IMG/VR virus record: IMGVR_UViG_3300033145_000788
Location: 34,977 to 98,976 of that record
Source: a virus
DNA: 64,000 bases
Reading direction: 5' to 3' (one strand)
Below the pieces are notes generated by a model. That model saw nothing but the letters and a program-made list of their open reading frames with translations, was not told the DNA's origin and ran no database searches. The translations under genes and the position numbers were made by a program. Positions 40,014 through 48,493 of the stretch are shown here, in pieces (the stretch's first letter is position 1; each line of letters starts with the position of its first letter).

Positions 40014-40306
40014 GTTATCAGTTATATGATGTCAAGGGATACCTCGGAGACTTTGCGACTGCGGATGGACTCAAACAATTGCGAGAGGCAATCTATTCAA
40101 AAGGAGAAAATGCCGCATTTGAATTTTTGGAATTAGGGGCTTCTTTGATTACGGATGAATTAGAAGAGAATCTCAAGGATTTAATTAAGAAAATAAAAGA
40201 GCCTTCGGTGAAAGAGACCTTGAAGAATCTTATTAAATTGATGAATGGGGCCGAATTGGCGATAATTATAAATGATGGATTGAACGATAATTTAACGGAG
40301 GATTAA
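40010..40306 (+). CDS. Candidate immunity protein for the MuF toxin domain
   Basis: 98 residues, overlapping the MuF stop by four bases (ATGA). Acidic and helical (AIYSKGENAAFEFLELGASL; TDELEENLKDLIKKIKEP), the size and charge expected of an immunity protein for a basic nuclease. No family recognised; the role is inferred from position. Confidence 0.45.
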   Translation: MSYQLYDVKGYLGDFATADGLKQLREAIYSKGENAAFEFLELGASLITDELEENLKDLIKKIKEPSVKETLKNLIKLMNGAELAIIINDGLNDNLTED

Positions 40307-40310
40307 AACC

Positions 40311-43300
40311 ATGGAATTGATAACAAAACGAACGCCGGTCAACGAAGCCAATTTACCGGATTGGGCGAAGGATGCCCTAGAGAAGCAGGGGCTCAATCCG
40401 GAAGAGGCCCAGTTCATCCGGAAGGGCTACGATATGCCTGCCGAGAACATTGAATTCAAGGAAGGTGAACGGGCATCTATTGATTATATTTCGACTAAGA
40501 GGATAGACCGGGATAATGAGATCGTGGTTCCAAAAGGCGCAATCCTGGATGATTACAAAAAGAACCCGGTCGTCTTGTGGGGCCACGATTATCGTGGGAT
40601 GCCGATAGGTCGGAGCCAGTGGATAAAGATAGATGAAAAGGGCGTCATTGCAAAGACCGAATACGCCAACACCGCCAAGGCCGACGAGGTCTATGAATAC
40701 CGCAAGGCCGGATTCCCCCTAGCTAAATCCATTGGATTTATTCCTCTGGAATCGGTGGAGGAGAAGGATTTCAAAGACTTGGATCTTAAGGAACTCGGAT
40801 TGACCGGCGACGATATCAAGGGGGCCAAGAGGATTTATCCTAAATGGCTCATGCTGGAATATTCCGATGTACCTGTTCCTTCTAACCCGGACGCCGTGCA
40901 GTTGGCCGTCAACAAGGGTTTATTATCCGAGGAAGAAGCCGGGGATTGGGTTCTTGAAATAGAGGACGATGACGAAATTCAGGTTAACCCTGAAGGGATG
41001 GTTATTGAGGAGAAGGAAGAAAAGATTCCTTTCAAGCGGACAAAGGTCAAGGTTGAAGATCTAGACGAGAAATCTCCCGAAGAACCAGATGATGAAGTTG
41101 TAATAGAGATCGAGGAAGAAGAAACCGAAGAAGAAATGGAGACGGTTACTAAGCCTGAGACAACCGAGAATTACCATCGGGTCCCCGCTCCTGGAGAAGC
41201 CGGTAAGCATGATGGTCATAAGATCAGGACGGATACCATCTCAGAAGACGATGGCATCAAGGGTCTTTATTGCGTGGATTGCAAGGTATATATTACCTAT
41301 CTCTTTGATGTTGATAAGTGGTCTATGGAAGAGGCCCAGACTTGGGTCCGTGAACATTCTAAAGATCATGGGGAGCAGAAAGGGGCAATTGGATCAAGTG
41401 GGCTTCCGACTAATCCCAAGTCTTCCTGGGATGGCGGTGCCGCAGTGGCCCGGATGAGAAAGCTGGCCGGAGGGCCGGACAAGGAGAATATCAAATGGGA
41501 TAGTTATGCCAAGGGGTTCTGCTGGCATAATTCGGCTGAAACCGAGGATTTCGGTTCATACAAATTGCCATTTGCCGATGTGATAGGCGGCAAATTGACG
41601 GCGACCTGGGGCGGTGTGCATACTGCCATGGGCGCGGTGATGGGAGCACGGACTCCAGTTGATATTCCTTCGGGGGACCGGAAGCGAGTTTATAATCTAT
41701 TGGTTGGATATTACAAGAAGTTTGACAAGGAGCCGCCTGAGTTTAAGGAATTGGAGGATATCGAGGCGGAAGAGGAAATACGGGAGCTTGATCAATTGGA
41801 GAATTTGCTCAAAGGAAAGCAATATAAAGATCAACCTCAAAAGCAAGAGAGGTGGAATCTCTCTTTGCCTAAAGCCTTTGATGTTGCCAAAGTTGAATCG
41901 GAATCCTCGACGATGGAATATGATTTAATCTCTAAGTTCTTGGAATGCCAAGTCAAGGAGATTTTTCAGAATGAAATCTTTGTTCCGAGTGCGATGATTG
42001 GTAACTATTTAGCGGCATTGAAAGCGGCGGTTGAACCCTTTGAACTCAAGGATATCAGGAATTTCTCTTATGATGGGACAGAATCCCCTCCGATTTCGGA
42101 GGTTATTCAATTAAATTCAACATCGGAGGATGATTTCCTAATTGAAGGTTATTCATTCTATGATACAGGAAGCATTTATCTTGTAACGAACATTTATCCT
42201 GTTTGGCAAGGAATGATATTTACTTTGTCTACCATCCAAGATGAGAAAGATTGGAATAAGGGAATAGTTTCAGAAATACACAAGTGGGTTAAAGAGAATA
42301 ATTATCTCAAGGGGGAGACCTTTGCATTATCTGGAGAGTTCTTAACAGATGGGCTGGATGATGATTGGGGTGATTTATTTTTATCTCAGAAGAATTTCGA
42401 CGGGGTCAAGAAAGCGGTTGATTATATCAATAAGAAGGGCAAAGAACTTCCGAATAGGGGACTTCTTCTTATGGGGCCTCCGGGAACCGGGAAGACAATG
42501 TCTGGTCGGGCGGTTGCCAATAATATCAAGGAAGAGACGACATTTATTTGGGTGAGTTCTAGAGATTTCTTTCGGAGTCGTGATGGCGCTCCGGGCGGGA
42601 TATCTTATGCATTTCATATGGCCCGTGACCTGGCTCCAACTGTATTATTTATTGAGGATATAGATCATTGGTTGGATGATGGTACATTGGATCTTCTTAA
42701 GACCGAGATGGATGGATTGAGAAAAGGTAAGGGTATCGTTACCATTTTAACATCCAATTATCCCGAACGGCTCCCGGATTCCCTGATAGATAGACCGGGG
42801 AGGTTTCACGATGTCCTCAATTTCAGCCTTCCAGATTTCGGGATCCGGAAGGATATGATGGCCCATTGGACTGGTGGAATCCACGATAAGGCTCTTGAGT
42901 TCATGATTAATGAGACGGACGGATTTAGCGGGGCTCATATCTATGAGCTGGTCGAATTCGCCAAGATTTTGAAAGAGGAAGAGGAAATTCCCCTTGAGAA
43001 AGCCTTGGAGTTGAGTCTTAGGAAAATGATAGAACAGAGGGAATTGATTGAGCAAGTTCAACAAGGCCCAAAATCTCTTGAACCAGAAGATGATATAATT
43101 CTCGAACTCGAAGAAGAGGATGATATTATCCTTGATCTGCAGGATGAACCGATTGGGAAAGAAGGCCGGGTCTTGTCGGCCAAGAACAGGGCGACCATTA
43201 AAGTGGCCATTGAGGGGATGTCCAGGGCGGTTGTAGCTTTGGGCGAACTCATGGATGCCACGGAACCAAATAAAGAGGAAGAAAGGCCTGCCGCAAGTGC

Positions 43301-43511
43301 GAGCGAAGAGCGGGCCGTTGAGGAAGATGGGATAGAAATTAAGGAAGATACAGAGGAATCCGGTGACGACGAACTTATTTCCTCAGAGGATGTGGGGCGA
43401 GTTATCATGGAGATTTTTAAGGAAGCAATTCCTATAATAAAAATTGACACCGACAAGCTAGTGAAGGATGGGTTCGATATCGCCAGGGGAAAAGTCGTGT
43501 TTGAAGATTAG
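40311..43511 (+). CDS. Prohead protease fused to an AAA+ ATPase
   Basis: 1066 residues in one frame. Residues ~45-205 match the S78 prohead protease: RIDRDNEIVVPKGAILDD, VVLWGHDY (His92), PLAKSIGFIP (Ser140). Acidic linkers and a ~100-residue domain (SWDGGAAVARMRKLAGGPDK...) follow. Residues ~690-880 are an AAA+ core: Walker A GPPGTGKT (~721), Walker B VLFIEDIDHW, sensor LTSNYPERLP and arginine finger RPGRF. The tail is acidic and helical, scaffold-like. The protease would mature the capsid; the ATPase role is unknown. Confidence 0.8.
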   Translation: MELITKRTPVNEANLPDWAKDALEKQGLNPEEAQFIRKGYDMPAENIEFKEGERASIDYISTKRIDRDNEIVVPKGAILDDYKKNPVVLWGHDYRGMPIGRSQWIKIDEKGVIAKTEYANTAKADEVYEYRKAGFPLAKSIGFIPLESVEEKDFKDLDLKELGLTGDDIKGAKRIYPKWLMLEYSDVPVPSNPDAVQLAVNKGLLSEEEAGDWVLEIEDDDEIQVNPEGMVIEEKEEKIPFKRTKVKVEDLDEKSPEEPDDEVVIEIEEEETEEEMETVTKPETTENYHRVPAPGEAGKHDGHKIRTDTISEDDGIKGLYCVDCKVYITYLFDVDKWSMEEAQTWVREHSKDHGEQKGAIGSSGLPTNPKSSWDGGAAVARMRKLAGGPDKENIKWDSYAKGFCWHNSAETEDFGSYKLPFADVIGGKLTATWGGVHTAMGAVMGARTPVDIPSGDRKRVYNLLVGYYKKFDKEPPEFKELEDIEAEEEIRELDQLENLLKGKQYKDQPQKQERWNLSLPKAFDVAKVESESSTMEYDLISKFLECQVKEIFQNEIFVPSAMIGNYLAALKAAVEPFELKDIRNFSYDGTESPPISEVIQLNSTSEDDFLIEGYSFYDTGSIYLVTNIYPVWQGMIFTLSTIQDEKDWNKGIVSEIHKWVKENNYLKGETFALSGEFLTDGLDDDWGDLFLSQKNFDGVKKAVDYINKKGKELPNRGLLLMGPPGTGKTMSGRAVANNIKEETTFIWVSSRDFFRSRDGAPGGISYAFHMARDLAPTVLFIEDIDHWLDDGTLDLLKTEMDGLRKGKGIVTILTSNYPERLPDSLIDRPGRFHDVLNFSLPDFGIRKDMMAHWTGGIHDKALEFMINETDGFSGAHIYELVEFAKILKEEEEIPLEKALELSLRKMIEQRELIEQVQQGPKSLEPEDDIILELEEEDDIILDLQDEPIGKEGRVLSAKNRATIKVAIEGMSRAVVALGELMDATEPNKEEERPAASASEERAVEEDGIEIKEDTEESGDDELISSEDVGRVIMEIFKEAIPIIKIDTDKLVKDGFDIARGKVVFED

Positions 43512-43631
43512 GTGTTAGGTCGGGCGAGTATCCCGCGGAGATAGATTCGAGAGCTATCAGTGGGGGAAATGCAAGGCTGGAGATGCTGATCATAGATAGA
43601 TGGAGGAACGTAACTATAACCTGAAACTGTG

Positions 43632-43654
43632 CCGCCCGGAGAGGCGGTTTTTAT
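43632..43654 (+). terminator. Terminator-like hairpin before the capsid gene
   Basis: CCGCC (43632-43636) pairs with GGCGG (43643-43647), then TTTTTATTT. The 158-base gap from 43512 otherwise shows no gene. It may act as an attenuator upstream of the capsid gene, whose Shine-Dalgarno GAGGAG follows. Confidence 0.55.
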
Positions 43655-43669
43655 TTAGAGGAGTATAAA

Positions 43670-44929
43670 ATGCAGATAACAAAAGAGCAACTGAAAGAAA
43701 TTATTGTCGAAAACGTAACTCCTTTATTGGAGGCACACGGTAAGAAGATGGAGGATGTTCAGACTGAAGTAGATGAGAAGATCAAGGCTTATGCCGAGCA
43801 ACTCGCTCTGGTTCCGTCGGGGATCGTGGTCGGTGAGGAAGGTTTAGATCGTGACAAGAAGGGCGGATTTAAGTGTTTGAGCCATTTTGCGGAAGATGTT
43901 TTTAAAGCGGAAATAAATCCTAATAAGGTTCTTACTCCAGAATTACAGGCATGGCTTGATCATTATAAGGCAGCTGATAGCACGACCTTGTTGGAAGGAG
44001 AAGATCAGTATGGTGGATTCTTGATTCCAGAGGAATACAGGACAGACCTATGGATGGCCCTGGAAGCCGAGAGCCCGATTTATAATCGGTGTACACGGAT
44101 TCCTATAAAAGGAACATCTGTTCGGTTTCCCTATGTCAACGGGTTCGACGAATCCGGTGGAACCGTATGGGGCGGAATTCAATGGAGTTGGTTAGATGAA
44201 CTTGCGGATAAATCGGCAACCCGCCCGAAATTCGGAATGGTCAGATTGGAGCTGAAAAAATTAGCAGGATTGGCGTTTGCTTCGGATGAGATTCTCAGGG
44301 ACAGCCCGGTAAGTCTCGAAACGATCTTTAAAAAGGGATTTACGGAAGGGCTGGATTTTGAACTGTCCCGTGTTGTCATCCGGGGAAGTGGTGCCGGTCA
44401 ACCGCTTGGAATTCTAAGTTCTCCGCCTAAAGTGCGGGTTAGTAAAGAGACGGGCCAGGCGGCCGATACAATCGTTTATGAAAACATTCTAAAGATGTAT
44501 TCGAGGTTATATCGGAAAGCCGCTGCACTTTGGTTGGTTAATGAGGAATGCCAGGTTCAGCTCGCCACTATGCATTTGGCGGTTGGTACTGGTGGGCTTC
44601 CGGTTTATATGCCGGCCAATGGAGCAGCAGGGATGCCCCTTGAGACTCTTATGGGCAAACCGATTGTGTGGTGTAAACATTGTTCTACTCTCGGAACTGA
44701 GGGCGACATTATGTTGGTTGATCTGAGTCAGTATCTGTTGGGCCTTCCGGCCGGACAGGCTAGTGGCGGAGAGTTTGCGACTTCTGTTCATTTGAAGTTC
44801 GACGCCGACCAGACAGCGTTCCGTTTTGTATTCCGGGTGGATGGACAACCTTGGTGGAGTGATTATTATACTCCGCCCCAGGCGACATCTCACACGATGT
44901 CTCCTTTCATCACACTTGAGGATAGATAA
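43670..44929 (+). CDS. Major capsid protein (HK97 fold)
   Basis: 419 residues. The first ~110 form a helical delta/scaffold-like region (LKEIIVENVTPLLEAHGKKM...), then TTLLEGEDQYGGFLIPEEYR marks the mature HK97 core, with SPIYNRCTRIPIKGTSVRFP, IVWCKHCSTLGTEGDIMLVD and FRFVFRVDGQPW. The protease encoded just upstream would remove the N-terminal part. Confidence 0.85.
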   Translation: MQITKEQLKEIIVENVTPLLEAHGKKMEDVQTEVDEKIKAYAEQLALVPSGIVVGEEGLDRDKKGGFKCLSHFAEDVFKAEINPNKVLTPELQAWLDHYKAADSTTLLEGEDQYGGFLIPEEYRTDLWMALEAESPIYNRCTRIPIKGTSVRFPYVNGFDESGGTVWGGIQWSWLDELADKSATRPKFGMVRLELKKLAGLAFASDEILRDSPVSLETIFKKGFTEGLDFELSRVVIRGSGAGQPLGILSSPPKVRVSKETGQAADTIVYENILKMYSRLYRKAAALWLVNEECQVQLATMHLAVGTGGLPVYMPANGAAGMPLETLMGKPIVWCKHCSTLGTEGDIMLVDLSQYLLGLPAGQASGGEFATSVHLKFDADQTAFRFVFRVDGQPWWSDYYTPPQATSHTMSPFITLEDR

Positions 44930-44943
44930 TAACTAATAACCCA

Positions 44944-44972
44944 AAGGGCTGCTAATTGCAGCCCTTCCTTTA
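44944..44972 (+). terminator. Terminator-like hairpin after the capsid gene
   Basis: AAGGGCTGC pairs with GCAGCCCTT around a TAATT loop, followed by CCTTT. Probably reduces read-through so the capsid gene is expressed highest. Confidence 0.6.
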
Positions 44973-44988
44973 TGGAGGTAAATGAACA

Positions 44989-45492
44989 ATGCAGACATTA
45001 GCACAGAATATGTTGCCTATTAATTATCTTCCCCCGGCTTCTCAAAGCTCCGTATCGAGCTTGAGCAAGAGCAGCACGTCTAATTTCATCAGTCTCAAGA
45101 ATTATGAGAAGGCGACTTTCATCGTTACGACAGGGGCGATGACCGAAGCTACAACCAGTATTTCGGCTTATCAGGCGGTGAATGTTTCGGGGAGTTCGGT
45201 TAGTACAACGGCTCTGAATTTGGACGTATATTGGACTGATAAGGCTACCGCCTCTACGACTCGCGTTTTTGTGAGGACGGCTGCTACATCTGACAAGGTC
45301 GTGGTGGACAGTACGAACAATGCCACTTACATCTTTGAGATTGACGCCAAACAGTTGAACCAGGCTTCGTCTTTCGACTGTATTTGCCTTGGGATTGCTG
45401 GAATCAGTGCGGCTGCTTTATTCGGAGTGACGGCTATTCTACATCCGGCACGGTATGCCAAAGATCCGTTGATAACAGCTAAGGCTGACTAA
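44989..45492 (+). CDS. Virion-associated protein next to capsid gene
   Basis: 167 residues, AGG-rich ribosome site. Ser/Thr/Ala-rich beta pattern (EKATFIVTTGAMTEATTSIS, STTALNLDVYWTDKATASTT). Similar small proteins follow the capsid gene in many siphoviruses and may decorate the capsid. Inferred from position and composition. Confidence 0.45.
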   Translation: MQTLAQNMLPINYLPPASQSSVSSLSKSSTSNFISLKNYEKATFIVTTGAMTEATTSISAYQAVNVSGSSVSTTALNLDVYWTDKATASTTRVFVRTAATSDKVVVDSTNNATYIFEIDAKQLNQASSFDCICLGIAGISAAALFGVTAILHPARYAKDPLITAKAD

Positions 45493-45507
45493 TAATAACC
45501 TATAATC

Positions 45508-45546
45508 GGTGACCCCTGAAATATGGGGTCACCCCGCTTTTGCGGG
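45508..45546 (+). terminator. Tandem hairpins upstream of 45559
   Basis: GGTGACCCC/GGGGTCACC (9 bp, 45508-45533) is followed at once by CCCGC-TTTT-GCGGG (45533-45546). There is no T run after the second stem, so the pair may be a terminator or a translation-control structure just before the GTG at 45559. Confidence 0.45.
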
Positions 45547-45558
45547 AAAGGAAAAGTA

Positions 45559-46425
45559 GTGTTTAAAGACGATGGTAAATTAGAGGATTTTGGAGAATCA
45601 TATTATCAACGGGTTAATGATGAAGATATCGTTGCGAAATTACTTCCTCTTCTAAGGCAAGGAGGAATGATTCTTCGTCCGGCGGACGGTAAATTAATGG
45701 TCGAATCGCCTAAGATGGCTTATGAGACTCCTTGGCATCATGTCAATCACGACCCGTTTTTGGATTGTAATACATGGCATTCGATTATATTTAATTTCTT
45801 ATCTCAGGAACTTCCTCCGGGAAGATGTTTTGCCCCTTCGGCGTGCCACCAATGTTGGAAGGTGGTCGTACGACCTCCAACTCTCAAGAAACTCTTTGCT
45901 CTGCTTGTTTTGCAACAACGACTTGGACGACCGAGCAAGTGTGGGATCGAGACGAGGGAATATGTGCATGGCCTCTATGGTGGATATTTTTATAACCGAA
46001 GTCTTGAGGCAGGATTAGAGTGCTATAAACTCGTTAGGGATGAGGTTAATAAAGATCCAGAGCTTGGCGAGGATATTCCTGTAATCTTGAAACGTGGTTG
46101 CACTGAATTCGAGAAAGGAGCCGGTCCGAGTTCCGAATGGACAATCACTGCAGAACAGATCAAGCTTGAGAGTTTGGTGAATAAATACGTGGTTAGGAAT
46201 GCTCTTATGTGGGAGCAACCTCAGCATCTGATTGCCCACGTGCATAATCTCTGGATTAAATGGGCCTATATGAATGGTGATTCGACTTATAAAGAATATA
46301 CCGGAGGTAAGCCGCTTCAGCGACCAGTAGTGACGTATCATCATTTAGTGGATGCGGACGAGAAAGAGGTTGAGGAACAGATATATAAGTTCCGCCGGAT
46401 ATACTATTACGATTATTCACTTTAG
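45559..46425 (+). CDS. Cys-rich protein of unknown function in capsid block
   Basis: About 288 residues from GTG 45559 (AAAGGA upstream); an earlier in-frame start would fall in the hairpins. Contains FLDCNTWH, RCFAPSACHQCWKVVVRP and SKCGIETREY, with many His and Cys, and a helical remainder. Not a recognisable virion family; metal binding is likely. Confidence 0.5.
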   Translation: MFKDDGKLEDFGESYYQRVNDEDIVAKLLPLLRQGGMILRPADGKLMVESPKMAYETPWHHVNHDPFLDCNTWHSIIFNFLSQELPPGRCFAPSACHQCWKVVVRPPTLKKLFALLVLQQRLGRPSKCGIETREYVHGLYGGYFYNRSLEAGLECYKLVRDEVNKDPELGEDIPVILKRGCTEFEKGAGPSSEWTITAEQIKLESLVNKYVVRNALMWEQPQHLIAHVHNLWIKWAYMNGDSTYKEYTGGKPLQRPVVTYHHLVDADEKEVEEQIYKFRRIYYYDYSL

Positions 46426-46439
46426 AAAGGAATAAAAAT

Positions 46440-46826
46440 ATGTCATTGGTACAAAACAGTTATATTAAGATTGAACTTAAAGAAGAGTGGATGTCAAATC
46501 CTGAAGGAATGGAAATGGTCATTCATAGGACTAAGGCTCGGGATTTGGTTGAGCGTGGAGTCGCACGGTATATTGAAGAACCGGAGGAGATTCCTGGAAT
46601 GATTACGGTCAGCGGAATTGATTATTATCCTGTTAAACTGCTCCGTGAATGGATGGGACATCCGAAAGGATCTAAACTAACATTGGCTGCTTTTATGGCT
46701 AATGAATTAATTGGAAGACGAACAGCTAAATTGTTGACAGAGAAACAAGTGGGAAAAGAGAAAAATAAAGAGCTTAAAGAACCGGTCAAGGACAAGATGT
46801 TCAAGCGGCCGGGTAAATCGAAATAG
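46440..46826 (+). CDS. Hypothetical protein
   Basis: 128 residues. A middle VRxYI-type segment (VERGVARYIEEPEEIPGMIT) and a Lys-rich end (KEPVKDKMFKRPGKSK). The basic tail could contact DNA. Family unknown. Confidence 0.45.
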   Translation: MSLVQNSYIKIELKEEWMSNPEGMEMVIHRTKARDLVERGVARYIEEPEEIPGMITVSGIDYYPVKLLREWMGHPKGSKLTLAAFMANELIGRRTAKLLTEKQVGKEKNKELKEPVKDKMFKRPGKSK

Positions 46827-46836
46827 GTAACTGATT

Positions 46837-46864
46837 CCACAGGACGTTAGAACCGTCCGGGAGG
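46837..46864 (+). promoter_or_regulatory. Leader hairpin with Shine-Dalgarno, copy 1
   Basis: CCACAGGACGTTAGAACCGT then CCGGGAGG: stem GGACG/CGTCC, loop TTAGAAC, then GGGAGG seven bases before ATG 46871. The same element precedes the next two genes. Confidence 0.6.
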
Positions 46865-46870
46865 ATTTAT

Positions 46871-47635
46871 ATGTCATTAACTCGTATTGGATCGAAATAT
46901 ACAGGAGGCTGGTTGTCATTCTATTCCGGAGCCCGCAATGTGGAACTCACCACCTATCCAGGAACGGTGACCGGGGTGGCCGGTTGGGAATTATTCCAGT
47001 CCCGGATTCCCCCGTCCCCGGAGCTGGGGTATGGGAGTAGCGAGGATTTCGCCCCATCTAAATTATATGATACCACTACATATCCGGGGTTCACCGTGAC
47101 CGATGCCTCTGGGACATTAGTAATGGCCGATGCGGCTGGCGGTGTGCTTCAATTGACACCACTAAATAAGGAAGACAAGGGAATCCAAATGCAATCGGAC
47201 GGGGAGATAATCCTTCCTGCCGCCACTAAGGACTTTTGGTTTGAGTGCCGAGTCAAAGGAAATGATGTAACTGAGGTTGATTGGTTTATTGGTTTAGCCA
47301 CTACGGATACGTCCCTGATCGCCAGTGTACCGAATAGTTTGATTGCTTTCAGGACCGATGATGGGGACGCCAATATTAATTTCCAAGTTCGTAGTGGTGG
47401 GACTGGAGATGCGGCGGATACAGGGGTTGATCTCACCGATGGTGCCTGGACACGCTTGGGATTTTTCATTAATGGGGTTACGTCCGTGACACCTTATGTT
47501 GATGGGGTTGCTAAGACAGCGGTGACGGCCAATATCCCTGCGACCGAGATGGCGTTGAGCTTTGCTGTTTTGACTGGGGAGAATGCGGCCAACACATTGG
47601 ATATAGATTGGTATAAACTGGAGCAATTAAGATAA
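46871..47635 (+). CDS. LamG/concanavalin-like virion protein, copy 1
   Basis: 254 residues. Strands such as KDFWFECRVKGNDVTEVDWF, GAWTRLGFFINGVTSVTPYV and ANTLDIDWYKLEQL form a jelly-roll lectin-like domain. The next gene (47675) is a paralogue. Likely surface decoration binding sugars or cell surfaces. Confidence 0.55.
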   Translation: MSLTRIGSKYTGGWLSFYSGARNVELTTYPGTVTGVAGWELFQSRIPPSPELGYGSSEDFAPSKLYDTTTYPGFTVTDASGTLVMADAAGGVLQLTPLNKEDKGIQMQSDGEIILPAATKDFWFECRVKGNDVTEVDWFIGLATTDTSLIASVPNSLIAFRTDDGDANINFQVRSGGTGDAADTGVDLTDGAWTRLGFFINGVTSVTPYVDGVAKTAVTANIPATEMALSFAVLTGENAANTLDIDWYKLEQLR

Positions 47636-47636
47636 T

Positions 47637-47664
47637 CCACAGGACGTTAGAACCGTCCGGGAGG
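47637..47664 (+). promoter_or_regulatory. Leader hairpin with Shine-Dalgarno, copy 2
   Basis: Identical to copy 1 from CCACAGGACG to CCGGGAGG. It starts almost at the stop of copy 1's gene, so the duplicated unit was gene plus leader. Confidence 0.6.
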
Positions 47665-47674
47665 AAAAAGAGAG

Positions 47675-48448
47675 ATGGGCATGGATCAAGTAAGTGGAAG
47701 AAACGAGGGCGGTTGGCTGGTCTATTATGCCAAGGGTGTCCATAACAAAGAAATTATCGCTTATCCCGCAGATGTGAAGGGGGTGGCCAATTGGGCCTTG
47801 TTTCAATCGATGGTGATGCCGAATCCGGAATGGGGTTACGGAACATTTGAGGATTTCACTCCGAGCATCCTGTATAGTACTACGGCGTATCCTGGATACG
47901 CGGTAACCGTAGCGACTTCGGGGACATTGGTAATGGCCGATGCTGCTGGTGGTGTGCTTCAGTTGACCCCTGCGGCGGCTGAGAACCAGGGAATCCAGAT
48001 GCAGACCGATGGCGAGATATTTCTGCCAGCGGCGAATAAAGATATTTGGTTTGAGTGCCGTGTCCGGGGGAACGACGTGACAGAAGTTGATTGGTTTATT
48101 GGATTGTGTGAGACGGATACAAACATAATCCAGGCTAATCCGACTAATGTAATCGGGTTCTGGACCCATGACGGAGACGCCAATATTGACTTTGAGGTCT
48201 CCAGTAGTGTTGGTGCTGCTGCCGCTGATACCGGTACAGATTTGGCCGATAATACCTGGATTCGCTTGGGATTCTTTGTCAACGGAATCACGTCTGTCAC
48301 ACCATATATTAATGGAACGGCCCAGACAGCAATTGGGGCAACGAATATTCCGGCGACGGAATTGGCTTTGGCTTTTGCTGTTTTGTCGGGAGAGGGTCAA
48401 GCAAATCGGCTTGATATAGATTGGTATAAGATCGTTCAACGTAGATAA
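47675..48448 (+). CDS. LamG/concanavalin-like virion protein, copy 2
   Basis: 257 residues, aligning along its full length with the product of 46871 (shared DIWFECRVRGNDVTEVDWFI, GTLVMADAAGGVLQLTP, DIDWYKIVQ), with a diverged N-terminus. A tandem duplication followed by divergence. Probable virion decoration protein. Confidence 0.55.
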   Translation: MGMDQVSGRNEGGWLVYYAKGVHNKEIIAYPADVKGVANWALFQSMVMPNPEWGYGTFEDFTPSILYSTTAYPGYAVTVATSGTLVMADAAGGVLQLTPAAAENQGIQMQTDGEIFLPAANKDIWFECRVRGNDVTEVDWFIGLCETDTNIIQANPTNVIGFWTHDGDANIDFEVSSSVGAAAADTGTDLADNTWIRLGFFVNGITSVTPYINGTAQTAIGATNIPATELALAFAVLSGEGQANRLDIDWYKIVQRR

Positions 48449-48454
48449 CAACAA

Positions 48455-48483
48455 TCCACAGGGCGTTTGAACCGCCCGGGAGG
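48455..48483 (+). promoter_or_regulatory. Leader hairpin with Shine-Dalgarno, copy 3
   Basis: CCACAGGGCGTTTGAACCGC then CCGGGAGG. Compared with copies 1 and 2 the stem is GGGCG/CGCCC: an A-to-G change on one side is matched by T-to-C on the other, which keeps the pair. The loop changes at one base. Confidence 0.65.
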
Positions 48484-48493
48484 AAAGAGAGAG

